Part shown: positions 1 through 11,206 of the stretch, piece by piece
How positions within the stretch are numbered: the first letter of the stretch is position 1
How the letters are laid out: each line of letters starts with the position of its first letter
NCBI GenBank assembly: GCA_036873135.1
Contig: JAPTYO010000004.1
Coordinates: 33,141,105-33,205,104, forward strand
From: Clarkia xantiana subsp. parviflora
Taxonomy: Eukaryota; Streptophyta; Magnoliopsida; Myrtales; Onagraceae
Length of the DNA stretch: 64,000 nucleotides
Direction of reading: 5' to 3'
Position numbers and translations under genes: made by a program
The notes under the pieces: generated by a model
Databases searched by the model: none
What the model was told of the DNA's origin: nothing
What the model saw: the letters and a program-made list of their open reading frames with translations, nothing else

Positions 1-854
1 TTATTGTTTTGCCCAGCGCATGTGCTATGATTTTGCTATCCAGTTTCTATTTTGTAGATGCCTTCCTCTTGTGTTTCTTGCATTAGCTACCCCTCTTATT
101 AGGTGTTCGAACTCAGCCGGTTGTTTACCTTTCTATTTTGTGGGATTTCCATATGTTTATCCTTAATGGTGTTCCTTGAGTATGGTTGCATCGCCTTTAC
201 ATGGTGTTGGGTACTTTGTCTGTCTAGTTCTTCTATGTAAGATTGTTGAGGCGCCCGACTACGGGGGTCGGCTATAGGGTGTTAGAGTGTGGTCTTGATT
301 GCCCATTAAATATGTTAGGTGTCTCAGATATTCCTTATGGTGTCTGCATACCTCTTTCTTTTTATTTGTGCTCCTTTTGATATATGTAGTCTTTCCCCTC
401 TTGTCGTGGCCTCTTATGCCAGAGATGTCGTAACTTGTGCATTGTTTCGGGCCATGGACACCTTAGCTCTTCCCTTGGTTTTTTTTTTTTTTTTTTTTTT
501 TTATGTCTTTTGCTTTTCTTTCTTCTTTGGATTAAGTTTGTTTTTGCAATCTCATACTTAGGTGTATTTGTGGCCTTGCTTCTTGACTTGGTTGAGTTGG
601 CTCTTTGTGAGATGTCTACCTTAATCTTTGATGGTAGGATGACCTATTACTTGGATGTGAGGGCCTTTTGTGGTTGTTTGTATGATTCCTTCTTTGCGTA
701 CTCCTTTCTTGTGATTGCATCCATTTTCTTGATGTCTCTTTAGCTTCCTCTTGTGCCGGATACCTATAATATCATCATGAACAAACTTGTGTGTTTCTCA
801 TATCATGTATCCTTACTTTAAAAAGTAATTTTTTTTCAAGGTATGTTGTTGTAG
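1..854. other. Non-coding tail of Gy-A beyond its repeat array
   Basis: No convincing gene. The two overlapping plus-strand reading frames between 319 and 743 are hydrophobic translations of T-rich DNA, interrupted by a run of about 23 T at 478-502. By position this is the region between the end of pol and the missing left LTR. In Gy-B the corresponding interval carries an antisense gene, but I could not recognise one here. Confidence 0.5.
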
Positions 855-1345
855 GCAAAAACTACTTACGAGATAGGCTCTCGGAGGGCACAAAATGTGT
901 TCGCGAGATAGGCTCTCGGAAGGCGCGGAATATGTTCGCGAGATAAGCTCTCGGAAGGCACGGAATTAGTTCGCAAGATAGGATATCGGAAGGCACGGAA
1001 TTAGTTCGCGAGATAGGCTCTCGGAAGGCACATAATTAGTTCGCGAGATAGGCTCTCGGAAGGCACGAAATTAGTTCGCGAGATAGGCTCTTGGAAGGCA
1101 CATAATTAGTTCAAGAGATAGGCTCTCGGAACGCACATAATTTTTCACGAGACAGGCTCTCGGAGGGCGCAGAGTTTTTCACGAGATAGGCTCTCGGAAG
1201 GCACATAATTAGTTCGCGAGATAGGCTCTCAGAAGGCACATAATTAGTTCGCGAGATAGGCTCTCGGAAGGCACAAAATTAGTTCGCGAGATAGGCTCTC
1301 GGAAGACACATAATTTTTCACGAGATAGGCTCTCGGAAGGCGCAG
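855..1345 (-). repeat. Tandem array, unit about 35 bp, downstream of Gy-A pol
   Basis: About 14 imperfect copies of a unit containing GCGAGATAGGCTCTCGGAAG with a variable linker such as CACATAATTAGTT. Some copies use a shorter linker (AATTTTTCA), so spacing varies. Read in the sense of the element the core is CTTCCGAGAGCCTATCTCGC, which closely matches two units at 37247-37315 in Gy-B (CCTCCGGGAGCCTATCC and CCTCTGAGAGCCAGTCTC). The array lies between the integrase end and the missing LTR. Confidence 0.9.
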
Positions 1346-1625
1346 AAAGTGTCATACACTTGGTTTTCATATCTAAGTAAATAGTTTGTGGAGATATCGC
1401 TATTTCATACTTAGTAAATATTTTGATAAACTTCTACTTCATTGAAAGAATTCATGCCTTATATACATGAGGGGTGTCATGGGTTGTCCATGGCATCCTT
1501 TAGGGAAAGAAAAGATAGCCAAAGGATTGGAGAAACTTCATGAGTTTTCCGCCTCCGGGGTTGTTTCAGAAAATTACGAACGGAAACATGTATTAAACTA
1601 AAAGTAAACCCAAGGATATGGTGTT

Positions 1626-2800
1626 TCACTTGTGTCGTTTCGTTAGACATAGAACTTCTTCAAGTGCGCCCCGGAAAGTGTTTGTGGAGATATATCCATC
1701 CCCGTCTTCCAGGCGGTATGCATCCGCATATGGTACTGACGCTATTTTGTATGGTCCCTCCCACTTTGGAGATAGCTTTCTGACTTGATCTAAGTGTGAG
1801 CACTCGTTTTTCCTTAACACCAATTCTCCTACACGAAATTGTCTTTCTCTGCCTTGTCGATTGTAGTACCTGGCAGATACCAGTCGCATTCGTGCTTGCG
1901 CTTCCTCTGAATTCCATCTCTTGTCTTCTACTAGATCTAAATCTAAAAGCCTTGCCTTGTTGTTTTCATGATCCTCGAAATATGTGGTTCTTAGTGATGA
2001 CAATGCCATTTCTGCTGGTGCTACTGCCTCGGTCCCATATACTAGACCGAATGGTGTTTCTCCTGTGGCTATTTTTGGTGTTGTTCGTACTGCCCATAAG
2101 ACATTTTCTAAATCATCTACCCAGCTTCCCTTGGTAGCATGAATTATCTTCTTCAAGCCATCTAGTACTATCTTGTTTTCCGATTCCACCTGCCCGTTTG
2201 TTTGGGGGTGCTTCACTGATGCAAAACGTTGCTCTATGTTCAACCTCTCACAATACCATTGCAGCCTATTGCTCTTGAATTGCGGTCCATTGTCATTTAT
2301 TATGACTTTTGGAACTCCGTATCTTGAGACGATGTGTGATTGAATGAAACTGATGATTTGTTCGTCTATTGTATTTCCCATAGGTTTTGCTTCTATCCAC
2401 TTGGAGAAGTAATCTATTGCCACTAGTATGCAAGTTTTTTGCCCTTTTGTTCTTGGTAAGAGGCCTATCAGGTCAATCCCTCATTGTGCGAATGGCCATG
2501 CTCCCGATATTGAACTAAACTTGGCAGCTGGGGATGTTATATTTCTAGAGTATCTTTGGCAATGTTCACATTTTTGCACCATGTCTGTTGCTTCCTTGTT
2601 CATTGTTGGCCAATAGTACCCCAGATTGTAGACCTTTCGAACTATCAATCTTGCCCCTTCATGACATCCGGCGTCGCCCTCATGTAGCTATGCCAATATT
2701 CTTTCAGTCTCTGGATATGTTATGCATTTGAGGAATGGTGTAGAGTATCCCTTCTTGTAGAGCTCATTGTCCATCATTGCGTAATTCCTGGCCATCCTCT
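1626..2800 (-). pseudogene. Gy-A integrase (degenerate)
   Basis: Integrase part of a Gypsy polyprotein, which would insert element cDNA into the genome. The open stretch 1626-2423 has the catalytic core: the first Asp in VAIDYFSKW, the second in INDNGPQF, and a Glu in GQVESENK. A C-terminal domain with LSPKWEGPYKI follows, then a stop after TKRHK. Upstream, 2424-2800 translates as the zinc-binding N-terminus, with YYWPTMNKEA and CEHCQRYS visible, but it has in-frame stops, including TGA for the expected Trp before GIDLIG. It follows RNase H directly, as in other Gypsy elements. Only the stops argue against function. Confidence 0.85.
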
Positions 2801-4865
2801 AAATCTTTACTGCCCCCACCTTGTCCTCTGGTACCTTTCCCTCGGTAATATATTGACGCATTGGGGTCATCCATGCCTCACCTTCATCTATTGCCAGGGC
2901 TTCCATCATCTCTATCGCTGATCTTGTTCCTTGTTCTACAAAATGGACTTCTTTGCCTGCTTCCGAGCCTAATGCTAGCTTGCTCAGGGCATCTTCTTCC
3001 TGGTTTTGTTCTCTTGGGATTTCAATGTCGAAGCTTTGAAAACTTGTTAACAAGTCTTTGGCCTGTTGTAGATATTTCTGCATGTTCTCATACTTTGCTT
3101 GGTTGACGACCAACTGGGAGTCACATTTGACCCTTAGGTGTTTCGCTCCTACTCCTTTGGCTATTCTCAAGCCTATTATCAAAGCCTCATATTCTGCTTC
3201 ATTATTAGTTGCCTTGAATGTAAGTGCCATGGCATAACAGAGTGGCGTGCCCTTATCTGGCGGGTATAATAGGAGGCCTGCGCCTGACCCTCCTGCATTG
3301 GATGATCCATCAGTATGCATCTCCCATATGTCCTCTGACTGTGTCTCCTTATTGGTGCTTGTTTCAGATATGCTTGTTATTTCCCCTAAGTCCCCCTCGG
3401 GGCTGATTCCGGAGAACTCTGTGATAAAATCTGCTAGGGCTTGCCCTTTTATGGCCGTTCTTGAGGCAAAATGAATGCGGAACTCACTTAGTTCAATCGC
3501 CCATTTGGTTAGCCTCCCTGACGTGTCTGGTTTTTGCAAAAGGTGTTTCAGAGGCTGATTTGTAAGCACTGTTATCTCATGGCCATTGAAATATGGTCTC
3601 AACTTTCTTGCTGATATGATCAGTGCGTAGAGGTACTTTTCGATTGCTAGGTAGTTGATCTCGTACTTTTCCAATGTTTTTCTTACGAAATACATTGGCA
3701 ATTGTGCATTGTCTCCCTCTTTCACTAGTACTAAACTTACCGCAACATTACTCACGGAGATGCAAAGGAAAAGAGCCTCTCCTGGGGTTGGCTTTGCTAG
3801 AGGGGGTAGGGTCTTTAGGTGTTGTTTCAGTTGTTGGAAGGCTTCCTCACACCTTGGTGTCCATTCAAACTTCTTGTTTGCTCGTAGAACCTCAAAGAAA
3901 GGTAGTGCCTTGTCTCCTATTTTGGACAAGAACTTGTTGAGAGCTGGCAACCTTCCGTTTAATCGTTGAACCTCTTTGTGCTTTGTAGGGGAGTGCATTT
4001 CTTCAATTGCTTGCAATTTTTCAGGATTCACTTCTATTCCTCGTTGACTTACCATGAAACCCAAGAATTTCCCTGACTGTACTCCGAACGCGCATTTTTT
4101 CGGGTTTAGGCGGACTTGATGTTGGCGCATCCTCTGGAAGGTCATTCGAAGGTTCTTGATGTGGTCACTCTTCTTTTTTGACTTGACAATCATGTCGTCC
4201 ACATATGCTTCAATTGTCTTCCCTATCATGTCCCCAAATATTTTATTGACCATGCGCTGATATGTTGCCCCCGCGTTTATGAGCCCGAATGGCATTACAG
4301 TGTAGTGATATATTTCACTGTCGGCATAAAATGCCGTGTGGGAGGTGTCTTCAGCGGACATTTTAATTTGATTATACCCTGAGTATGCATCCATGAAGCT
4401 CATTAATTCGTGACCTGACGTTGCATCCACTAACTGATTTATCCTTGGGAGTGGCTATGAATCTTTAGGGCATGCTTTGTTGAGGTCGCGATAGTCGATG
4501 CACATTCTACAACTTCCTTCCGACTTTTTTACTAACACTGGGTTTGCAACCCATGTTTGAAACCTGATCTCCTTGATGAAATTTGCTTTTAGTAGCTTGT
4601 CCACCTCTTCTTGGATAGCTATCTTTTTGCTACCCCCCATTGGCCTTATTTTCTGTGTTATTGGATGCGCTGCCGGGTCTATGTTGAGCTTGTGTGAAAT
4701 TACATCCTCGGATATCCCAGGCATATCACTTGGTGACCAAGCGAACATATCTTTATATTCCTTTAGCAATGCTACTATTTGTGCTTCTTCTTCTTCAGCC
4801 AAGGCTGCCCCGATTTTCACTTTTCTTTCAGGTTCCTCTATCAGTATCTCCTTAAGTTCCTCCAT
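2799..4865 (-). pseudogene. Gy-A reverse transcriptase and dual RNase H (one internal stop)
   Basis: Copies element RNA into DNA and degrades the RNA strand. 4455-4865 holds the start of RT (WVANPVLVKKSEGSCRMCIDYRDLNKACPKDS cannot be shown in full; key parts are CRMCIDYRDLN and ACPKDS). A TAG at 4455-4457 then interrupts where Tyr is expected before PLPRINQ. The frame continues at 2799-4430 with FMDAYSGYNQI, MPFGLINAGATYQR and the catalytic AYVDDMIVKS. Next come an RT-linked RNase H (LTNQPLKHLLQK) and a second RNase H starting MHTDGSSNAGGSGAG with NNEAEYEALI and CDSQLVVNQ. Two RNase H domains are characteristic of Tat elements. One nonsense change separates the two parts; otherwise the frame is well kept. 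Confidence 0.9.
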
Positions 4866-4907
4866 GGGTACAGGTCTTCCGTGATCCTCCCTTGGATCCT
4901 CATCTAT

Positions 4908-5551
4908 CTATAGGAACTCCTTTTTTGTTTTCGTTTTCTTGCTTAGTGCAATCCTTTCACATTTTCTTGCCACTTTCTGATTTCCTTTTACTTCCCCTAT
5001 TCCTTCACTTGTGGGGAACTTCATTTTTTGATGTGGTGTTGTTTGTACTATGCTCCATTTGTTAATTGTGGTGGTACCTAGAACTCCATTGTACTCGTCC
5101 ATTCCTTCGATAATAAGGAAATGAACATCGATCTTCAACTGCCTTTGGCCTGTGCCTAATGTCACGGGTAGTGTGATTGCCCCCAGTGGGTAGGTTGGCT
5201 CTCTTGAGAATCCTATAAGGGGGGAGTGCACTTGTTTTATTCTACTTGGTCTCACGCCTAATATTTCAATCACTTTCTTGCTGAGAATGCTTGGCGAGCT
5301 TCCGCCATCTACTAGGATTCTACATATGTCCATGTCAGTGATTTTCATCGTTATGACTAAGGCGTCGTTGTTCTTTGGTAACACGTGCTCCATGTCCTTC
5401 TTTGTGAACACTGTATTGTATCTTCTCTTTTCTCCTTTATATTCTTTTCCTCGATTGTGTTATCTCCTCCTTGTGTTATATATGCCTCTCTTGCATTTGC
5501 TGATTCACCACCTGCTCCAAAGCCTCCGTGAATAACGTATATCCTTGCCAT
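4908..5551 (-). pseudogene. Gy-A gag remnant and aspartic protease
   Basis: The retroviral-type protease would cut the polyprotein. 4908-5411 has the active-site region RILVDGGSSPSIL, where D-G-G replaces the usual D-S/T-G as in many Tat proteases, followed by YPLGAITLPVTLG and YNGVLGTTTINKW. In another frame, 5357-5551 encodes IHGGFGAGGESANAREAY, which matches IHGGVASGGPTANAREIY in Gy-B at about 35255. In Gy-B that motif lies deep inside gag. In Gy-A it sits only about 50 bases from the LTR, so nearly all of gag has been deleted. A frameshift separates the two stretches. Confidence 0.8.
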
Positions 5552-5742
5552 TTGACTCGTGATAGGTAGGCTTGTTGTTCAAAACCCACGGACGACGCCA
5601 AGTGTTAAGATGTGTTCCTTGGGTTGGTGATTTTCTGACCCAAGTGACACCTCTTTCGGGTATTTCGCTCTTTTCCTTGATCCGCTTAGCTTGATTCTCT
5701 GATCCTTAGCTCCACTCCTTGTAGACTTGCATAAGGGGTAGT

Positions 5743-5790
5743 ACTGAGCACGGAGAGGGGGTGGGGGGTGGTGCTCAGTGAACCCTCTCC
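5743..5790 (-). promoter_or_regulatory. R/U5 hairpin with GGAGAGGG box, Gy-A
   Basis: Minus strand: GGAGAGGG (5790-5783), then a stem ACTGAGCAC (5779-5771) pairing with GTGCTCAGT (5751-5743) around a C-rich loop ending CCCTCTCC. The loop end is the exact complement of the GGAGAGGG box. The same layout with different stem sequences occurs at 12070, 33068, 42139 and 60245. Confidence 0.75.
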
Positions 5791-6229
5791 GATGCCTAAA
5801 TGAGTTCGGGTTCTAGAGAGAGAAAATACTAGAGAGAGGACAGAGCTAAGCATGCAAATATGTAAACTTGTTCAAATGAATAGAACTTGCGAAGTATATA
5901 TAGGCTACGAGGGGATTAAGGTGGCTTAATGACGCCGTTAATCCCTAAACGTATTTTATTAACACATAACAGCAAGATTAAAACCTTTAAAGACACGGAC
6001 AGGTGGGTGAAAAAGTCTAAGTATGAGTCGGGTGAAATAGATGTCGGGATCCTCGGGGTCGGAAGGAGAACTCGGCCTCTAGGGGTCGGGTCAGTTTGCC
6101 CGACCCCTCTTGGGAGGAGTGGGTGAACTGACCCGATCCCTCCTAGGGGAGATCGGGTTGACCCACCCGTTCTCCCCTAGGGGAGATCGGGTGAGGTCAC
6201 CCGATTCCTCCTAGGAGAGATCGGGCCGG

Positions 6230-6430
6230 TTCGACGCCAGAGGCATCACCAGAGGTTTTGTGGTACGGTTCAACGCCAGATATCTTCCGTTACCGCCCGC
6301 CACCAGAGGCACCACCTGAGGTGTTCCGGTACGGTTTGCGCCAGAAGTCTTCCGTTACCGCCCGCCACCAGAGGCACCACCAGAGGTTTTCTGGTACGAT
6401 TCGACGCCAGAGGTCTTCCGTTACCACCGG
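6230..6430. repeat. Three tandem copies of a 65-bp unit
   Basis: Units start near 6230, 6293 and 6358 and end with TCTTCCGTTACC. Each contains GCCACCAGAGGCACCACC-like and TTTTCTGGTACGATTCGACG-like parts. The array abuts the recognisable U3 of Gy-A and may belong to the LTR or be flanking DNA. Confidence 0.75.
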
Positions 6431-6627
6431 CTACCAGAGGATTTCCGTTTCAGCACAACCAACAGAGGCTCTACTTTTCTGCACCAGTCAAATAAGTACA
6501 TGAGTTGCCTTGAAGACTTCGAAGAAATAGGAGAATACATACTTTCTGGCCAAAATCGGTGTTTCCTCGTCTTTGGACAAACCCCCTCGAACAAGTTCTA
6601 TGGTGAAATGTCCAAAATGTGGCAAAC

Positions 6628-8398
6628 AGTAAACACTCGATTTTGACCAGGACATAATGTCGTTACACATGACGCGTCATTTCTAGATGTTTCAAGTCAC
6701 GAAGTGTCCAAATATGCTCATGTGCATATTAGGGTAGTAAATAAATATATATTTGTAAAATATCTCGGATATATCTGAGATATTTAGAAATATATATATA
6801 TATATAATAGTTATCTTATTTATAAGATATTTATCTACAGGTATTATCTCCTATTATTTAGGAATAATTATCTATAAGGTATTTTTCCGTGTGAATTTAT
6901 ACTTATATATAAGTATTATCTCATATTATTTATGAATAATTATCTGTAAGATATTTATCCCGTAAATTTATCTATAAGTTATTTATCATTTTAATATTTA
7001 GGAGATCTTATCCGTAACCTAGGTTAGTTTTACTATAAATAGGAGTTTAGTTCTACATATAAAACACTCAGAAAAAAATACAACAGCATTAATAAAACTA
7101 GTTTTCTTTGAATCCGTGTGAATTTTGTCTTCTTGTGCTTTATTTAAAAAAAAAATATTTCTTCTTCGTCTCGCGACTTCTCCCCTCCGGCCGGTGGCCG
7201 GACCACCACCGTCCGCTTCGGTCATCCATCCACTTCCGGTCACTGCGACCAAGACCAACCGCCCCTCTCTCTCTCTCTCTCTCCTCTCTTTCTTTTCTGG
7301 CAGCCCCGTTCAGCTCCCTTCCGCCGGTCCGCTCCTTCCGATGACCACCCAGACCCCGCCGGAAGGCCGTACTTCGCCCAGGCTGACCCGTCCGACGTCG
7401 TCCCCTCCAGCACGGCTGCCCGCTCTCCTTGGCTCTGATATGTTCGTCTTAGCCACCCCATCCTCACAGGAGCTGCAGCCCATCCAGTGACCTCCACAGC
7501 TCGTCACCACCTTCACGCCACGCCCTCTTCTCGTCGTCTGCTCTAGCTCCAGGCTCCGATTCCCAGCCATCGTTGCACGTCCAAACGTTGCCCGACTCCG
7601 ACTGGCTTGCTCAGGCAGCCTGATTCACCCCACCACCAGAGTCTTCCCCGCCGGCTCGACCTCCATTGCCGTTCGTTCCGCTCCTGTCCCTGCTGCGCCG
7701 CCATCTTCGGCCCTGCTCCTCCCCGTCGTGGTCTTCGTTGGTCCTGCAGGTGAGCCATACTAATTTTTCGTTTATTATTATTTATTATATTATTATTATT
7801 ATATTATTGTGTTATTACTTATTTAGTTATTTATCATATTTTTCTGTTAGTATTTTATTATTGTTATTATATTATATTTAATTAGGGAATATACATATAA
7901 TTGGTTAAATTTGATTGAGTAGAATATTTAATTGTTCAAATGATTATGTATATATGTTGAATATATATTAGGTTATCTAAGCATGTTAGGTAATTTGGGG
8001 GTTTTAGATGTCGTCTTAATTAAGAGTTATATTTTATAATTAGTTTGTTTAGACTTAGGTTAATAATCAACAATTTTTTGAACATGACAAATTTAATTAA
8101 ATATTGACAACGCCAGAATAATCTAATATAACATATATTAAAAAATAAAATTGGAAAATAAGTTAATTGAGTACCGAAATGACGTAATTAAAAATTATTT
8201 TTTTAATTCGTAATAGAATCTCCGAACTCGAATTTCTGGCCGCATACCAATTTTATACCTAAGTGTCTAATTTATTATTTTCTTAGGTGATTTAGGATTC
8301 TAGTTAGCCTTAATTAACTAGTGGCGACTCTATTCAAAATCCGCGTTTTCAAAACGTAATTCGTTTTAGGTTAGATTTAGGTCTGATAAGTTGTATCA
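6628..8398 (+). repeat. Og-1: long Ogre-like LTR, plus strand
   Basis: Inverted relative to, and homologous with, the solo LTR Og-2 (21974-23803). Shared landmarks in order are a start AAACACTCGATTTTGACC, TATAAATAGGAG near 7034, a GC-rich transcribed block with a CT microsatellite (7263-7288), a splice-donor-like GTGAGCC at 7750, an AT-rich tract, CTTAGGT at 8281-8287, GATTTAGGATTCTAGTTAGC, ACTAGTGGCGACTC and a CGTTTTCAAAACGTAATTCG tail. GTGGCGACTC near the 3' end resembles Ogre-type elements; that lineage call is tentative. The start reads AG rather than TG and no target duplication was found, so it may be a truncated copy. Confidence 0.7.
7750..8286 (+). other. Possible intron inside the Og-1 LTR
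   Basis: The donor CAG|GTGAGCC at 7750 and acceptor TTTTCTTAG|G at 8286 bound an AT-rich 537-base tract downstream of a GC-rich block. The same donor (TGTG|GTAAGCC) and acceptor (GCTTAG|G) occur at matching places in Og-2 (intron 22605 down to 22078). Agreement of both splice sites in diverged copies suggests a spliced leader. Confidence 0.5.
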
Positions 8399-8629
8399 TC
8401 ATTGGAGTCGACGCGTAATCATGTTCTTAAACATTCTCACAATAGACGCATATGCACGTAGCATGAGCATGTATTTAAAATATATAAAATACAAATTTAA
8501 TTCCATTGCTTTCTAAAGAGTACAAAACTTGTCTTAATTAACTATATATATACTCCACATTAGAATAATAGGGGGGTTTGAACAGAGCAGAGATATTACA
8601 GCAAATGATGATAAGAAGAAGGTAATTAA

Positions 8630-10926
8630 TTAATTAAGGAGAGAGGGATGGGATTTAAAGTAGGCCAAAACACCAACAAAGGGTGCATTAATGTAGGTAG
8701 TTGGCTCTGTATGGACGAAATCAGATCGATTATCGTCGTAGTTGTCGTTGATGTCGGGTCCTCCTACAATGGCACCAGTGAGGACATTAAGGTTTGGATT
8801 GGTGCTGTAAAAGTAGGAAGATCCGCCTTGACACTCGATCTTTTGAGGGTGTTGGTCCATGGAAGGCAATGTAGAACCCCGATGGTGTATCTTTTGAGGG
8901 TACTTGCTTCCGTACCCAACCATGTACGACATTTTCAAAGGGTTGTCTCCTAGAATATAATCTACCTGCATCCATCACATACATATACACGTACGACGTT
9001 ATTAATGAATTAATATATTATATTATATATTGCTCAATTTCACCTCTCTACTACTTTTAGTGATGTATATAATAATTTTGATCATAAAAATATAATTATT
9101 TTTATTTTTGACCCATTGAATTTCTTTTAGTGGTTTTAATTAATTATCTACCACTAGCTCAAGTCTTATAGAATAAAGAAAAATTCAGTGTTTTAGTGGT
9201 ACCTGGTTTTGAGCTATTTGAATAAGTCGAGTAGGGGAGACCGGAGGCATGTTATCGCAGTGAATGGTTCCGTTGAAGCGGTGGCGGGTGTATGTGATGA
9301 GAAGAAATGATAGGGTTGTTGCATGCTGTAAGTTGCTATTTCCTGGTTTGAATAGGAGCCCTCCTGATAATTTTTGTACCAGTTAATTTTTTCGTTTTCA
9401 TGCAAAAACAAAACCCTAAATTCAGAATATATATATATATGATCGATACCAGATGAGTAGTTGACCGCCTTGGTTGACGATTCGGGCAGAACCGAGCAAA
9501 TAAACTTCTCTGCGTTCTTCTTAAAGACACTGGAATCCATGTTTTTTGGTGGAACAGTCTGCATTCAAAAAATATATATACGAGGAGTAGATAGCTGAAT
9601 AATTAATTATACTGCATCCCGGCCGTAATTTCAAAGGGTTACAAATTTAAAACCCGAAAAAGGGTTAGATGATCGATGATGCACCTTTGACATGAGAACA
9701 TTGATTCCAGCATGTTTGGAATCCCAGCCGAACTCATAAAGTTTGGAGATGTCAAGTTTACTCATATTTTGGTCAAGGTATTTCCAGTATTTCGGATTTC
9801 TCGTCGCCTTAAATAACCAAGCTGCTGCCCACAGTAATTCGTCCTGAAATGTAGAGTGAATCCTAGCTAGTAATTAATTATATCCATCAATAAGTACAAC
9901 TATGTACCACACAGTCGGTTTAATTATATATATACTAGAAAACTTAATTACTCAGTGTAATTTTTATTTTTTTAAATTATGTGATATGTACCTCATAACC
10001 GCTGAAATCGCAATAGAAAGGGCACACCCAAGGTCCAAGGACATCATTGTAAGACCCTCGGTACTTGTCGGCAAACTTAAAAACCTGATCAGTCATAAAT
10101 AAAAAGTAATTAGCCACGAAACCCAAACATTGATAGGGATTTAGACAAATATTTGGGACAAGCTTAGATTTGTATCCAAAAGTGTCATAAGTTTGGGTTA
10201 CCTTTATAGCACGATCAAGTAGGAGAGCCGAGTAGTTAGGATCGGGTTGCTTAAAGACCAAGGAGGAAGCTGCAAGGGCAGCAGCAATCTCAGCGGCGAC
10301 TTCAGAACCAGGGAATTGTCTACTAACTGCATAAGGGGTTCTCACTGTGTCCATATCCTCTGCCCTCTCCCAACAAAAGTGGTCATCGTAGGGATCCCCA
10401 ACCTGCACAAACACAAGTCCCGAGATGTTGGTGGACTTAAGCAAGTAGTCTGTCCCCCAACGAATGGCATCCATTGCATTAGCTTTCTCAGCACCCATTG
10501 GCTTCCCAAACTCGATCACGCTCCATGCCAGCATTGTCATTGAGAACGCCATCGGAAAGTTATACTTTACGTTGTCTCCTGCGTCGTAGTATCCTCCTGT
10601 CAAATCCACCTAATAATCCCCACCAACCAAACCACTACCTATTTAATTCAATTCCACCCTCTTTTTTTCATATATCTAAAGGAAATTTATATATAATAAT
10701 ACGTACGTACCCCGATTTGGTGTCCATCTGTGAGAGCGGAATCCTTTCGCCATTTCATGCGCTGCATCGGAGGGAGTTTGCCTGACCTCTGACCTTCAAA
10801 GAACAAGATGGACTTGCTTAATGCCTCACCATAGTCGGCGCGTGTTAACGATTCAACCCCCGATATCACCACCATCATCACCACCACCGCCAACTTTATG
10901 CCGCCACTCATCATTCTCGCCTCCAT
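8630..10926 (-). CDS. GH9 endo-beta-1,4-glucanase (cellulase), secreted class, seven exons
   Basis: Hydrolyses beta-1,4-glucans in the cell wall. Exons on the minus strand: 10926-10711, 10609-10202, 10084-9992, 9843-9685, 9558-9450, 9363-9203, 8965-8630. All introns are GT-AG and the joined frame is open for 493 codons, about the usual length for secreted plant GH9 enzymes. Residues 1-27 form a signal peptide (core [13 protein letters not shown]). The catalytic Asp pair is in GGYYDAGDN, the His motif in [13 protein letters not shown] near the C-terminus, and the closing Asp/Glu signature in [19 protein letters not shown]. There is no membrane anchor and no C-terminal cellulose-binding domain, which fits class B. 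It sits alone between Og-1 and Gy-C and shows no lesion. Confidence 0.93.
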
Positions 10927-11044
10927 TCTCTTCCTAAACCTAATCTTGAATGTTCAACAACAGAGATGATGATACAGTACTAAAAGGAAAGATGAGAAGA
11001 TGCTCTAGAGAGTATTAATGTTTTGGTGTGAAATATAGAAATCC

Positions 11045-11062
11045 GCATATATATTTATAATA
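11045..11062 (-). promoter_or_regulatory. TATA region of the GH9 gene
   Basis: Minus strand TATAAATATATATG about 120-130 bases upstream of the ATG at 10926, the only strong TATA-like stretch close to the start. Confidence 0.5.
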
Positions 11063-11206
11063 TATTTCTCTTATTTACGATTGACTTCCCTATTAATCAG
11101 TCTACTGAATTGTTACCAGCTCACCATAACATACATGCACAGAATAGTTAAGTCATATATCATATATTTTACTCAAAATTTTTTTATATCATACAATGAT
11201 CTGAAA

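Larger units (their letters stand above)
1..6440 (-). mobile_element. Gy-A: partial Ty3/Gypsy retrotransposon, Tat lineage
   Basis: A minus-strand LTR retrotransposon that runs off the left edge. Reading leftwards it has an LTR (5603 to about 6440), a primer-binding-like site, a remnant of gag joined to protease, reverse transcriptase, two RNase H domains, integrase, a tandem array and a non-coding tail. The domain order PR-RT-RH-INT is that of Ty3/Gypsy. The extra RNase H after the RT-linked one is known from the Tat lineage. The second LTR is not in the window. Stop codons in pol and loss of most of gag show that it is dead. Confidence 0.85.
5603..6440 (-). repeat. Gy-A 5' LTR (outer end uncertain)
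   Basis: The inner end is TG (plus strand) at 5603, corresponding to ...TTAACA followed by CTTGGCGTCGTCCGTGGG on the minus strand, the same junction as in Gy-B and Gy-C. It holds a TATA-like TATATATA near 5896, the R/U5 hairpin at 5743-5790, and U3 palindromes of the CTAGGGGAGATCGGGT type at 6120-6230. The outer end could not be placed. The TGATGGATATAC start seen in related LTRs is missing, and a three-copy 65-bp repeat (6230-6430) occupies that position. Confidence 0.7.

Noticed and set aside
855..1345. CRISPR-like array
   Set aside because: Linkers are near-identical rather than unique; it is a retrotransposon tandem repeat.
7108..7758. Pro/Ser-rich frames on both strands
   Set aside because: Same GC-rich LTR block in Og-1; more likely an untranslated leader.
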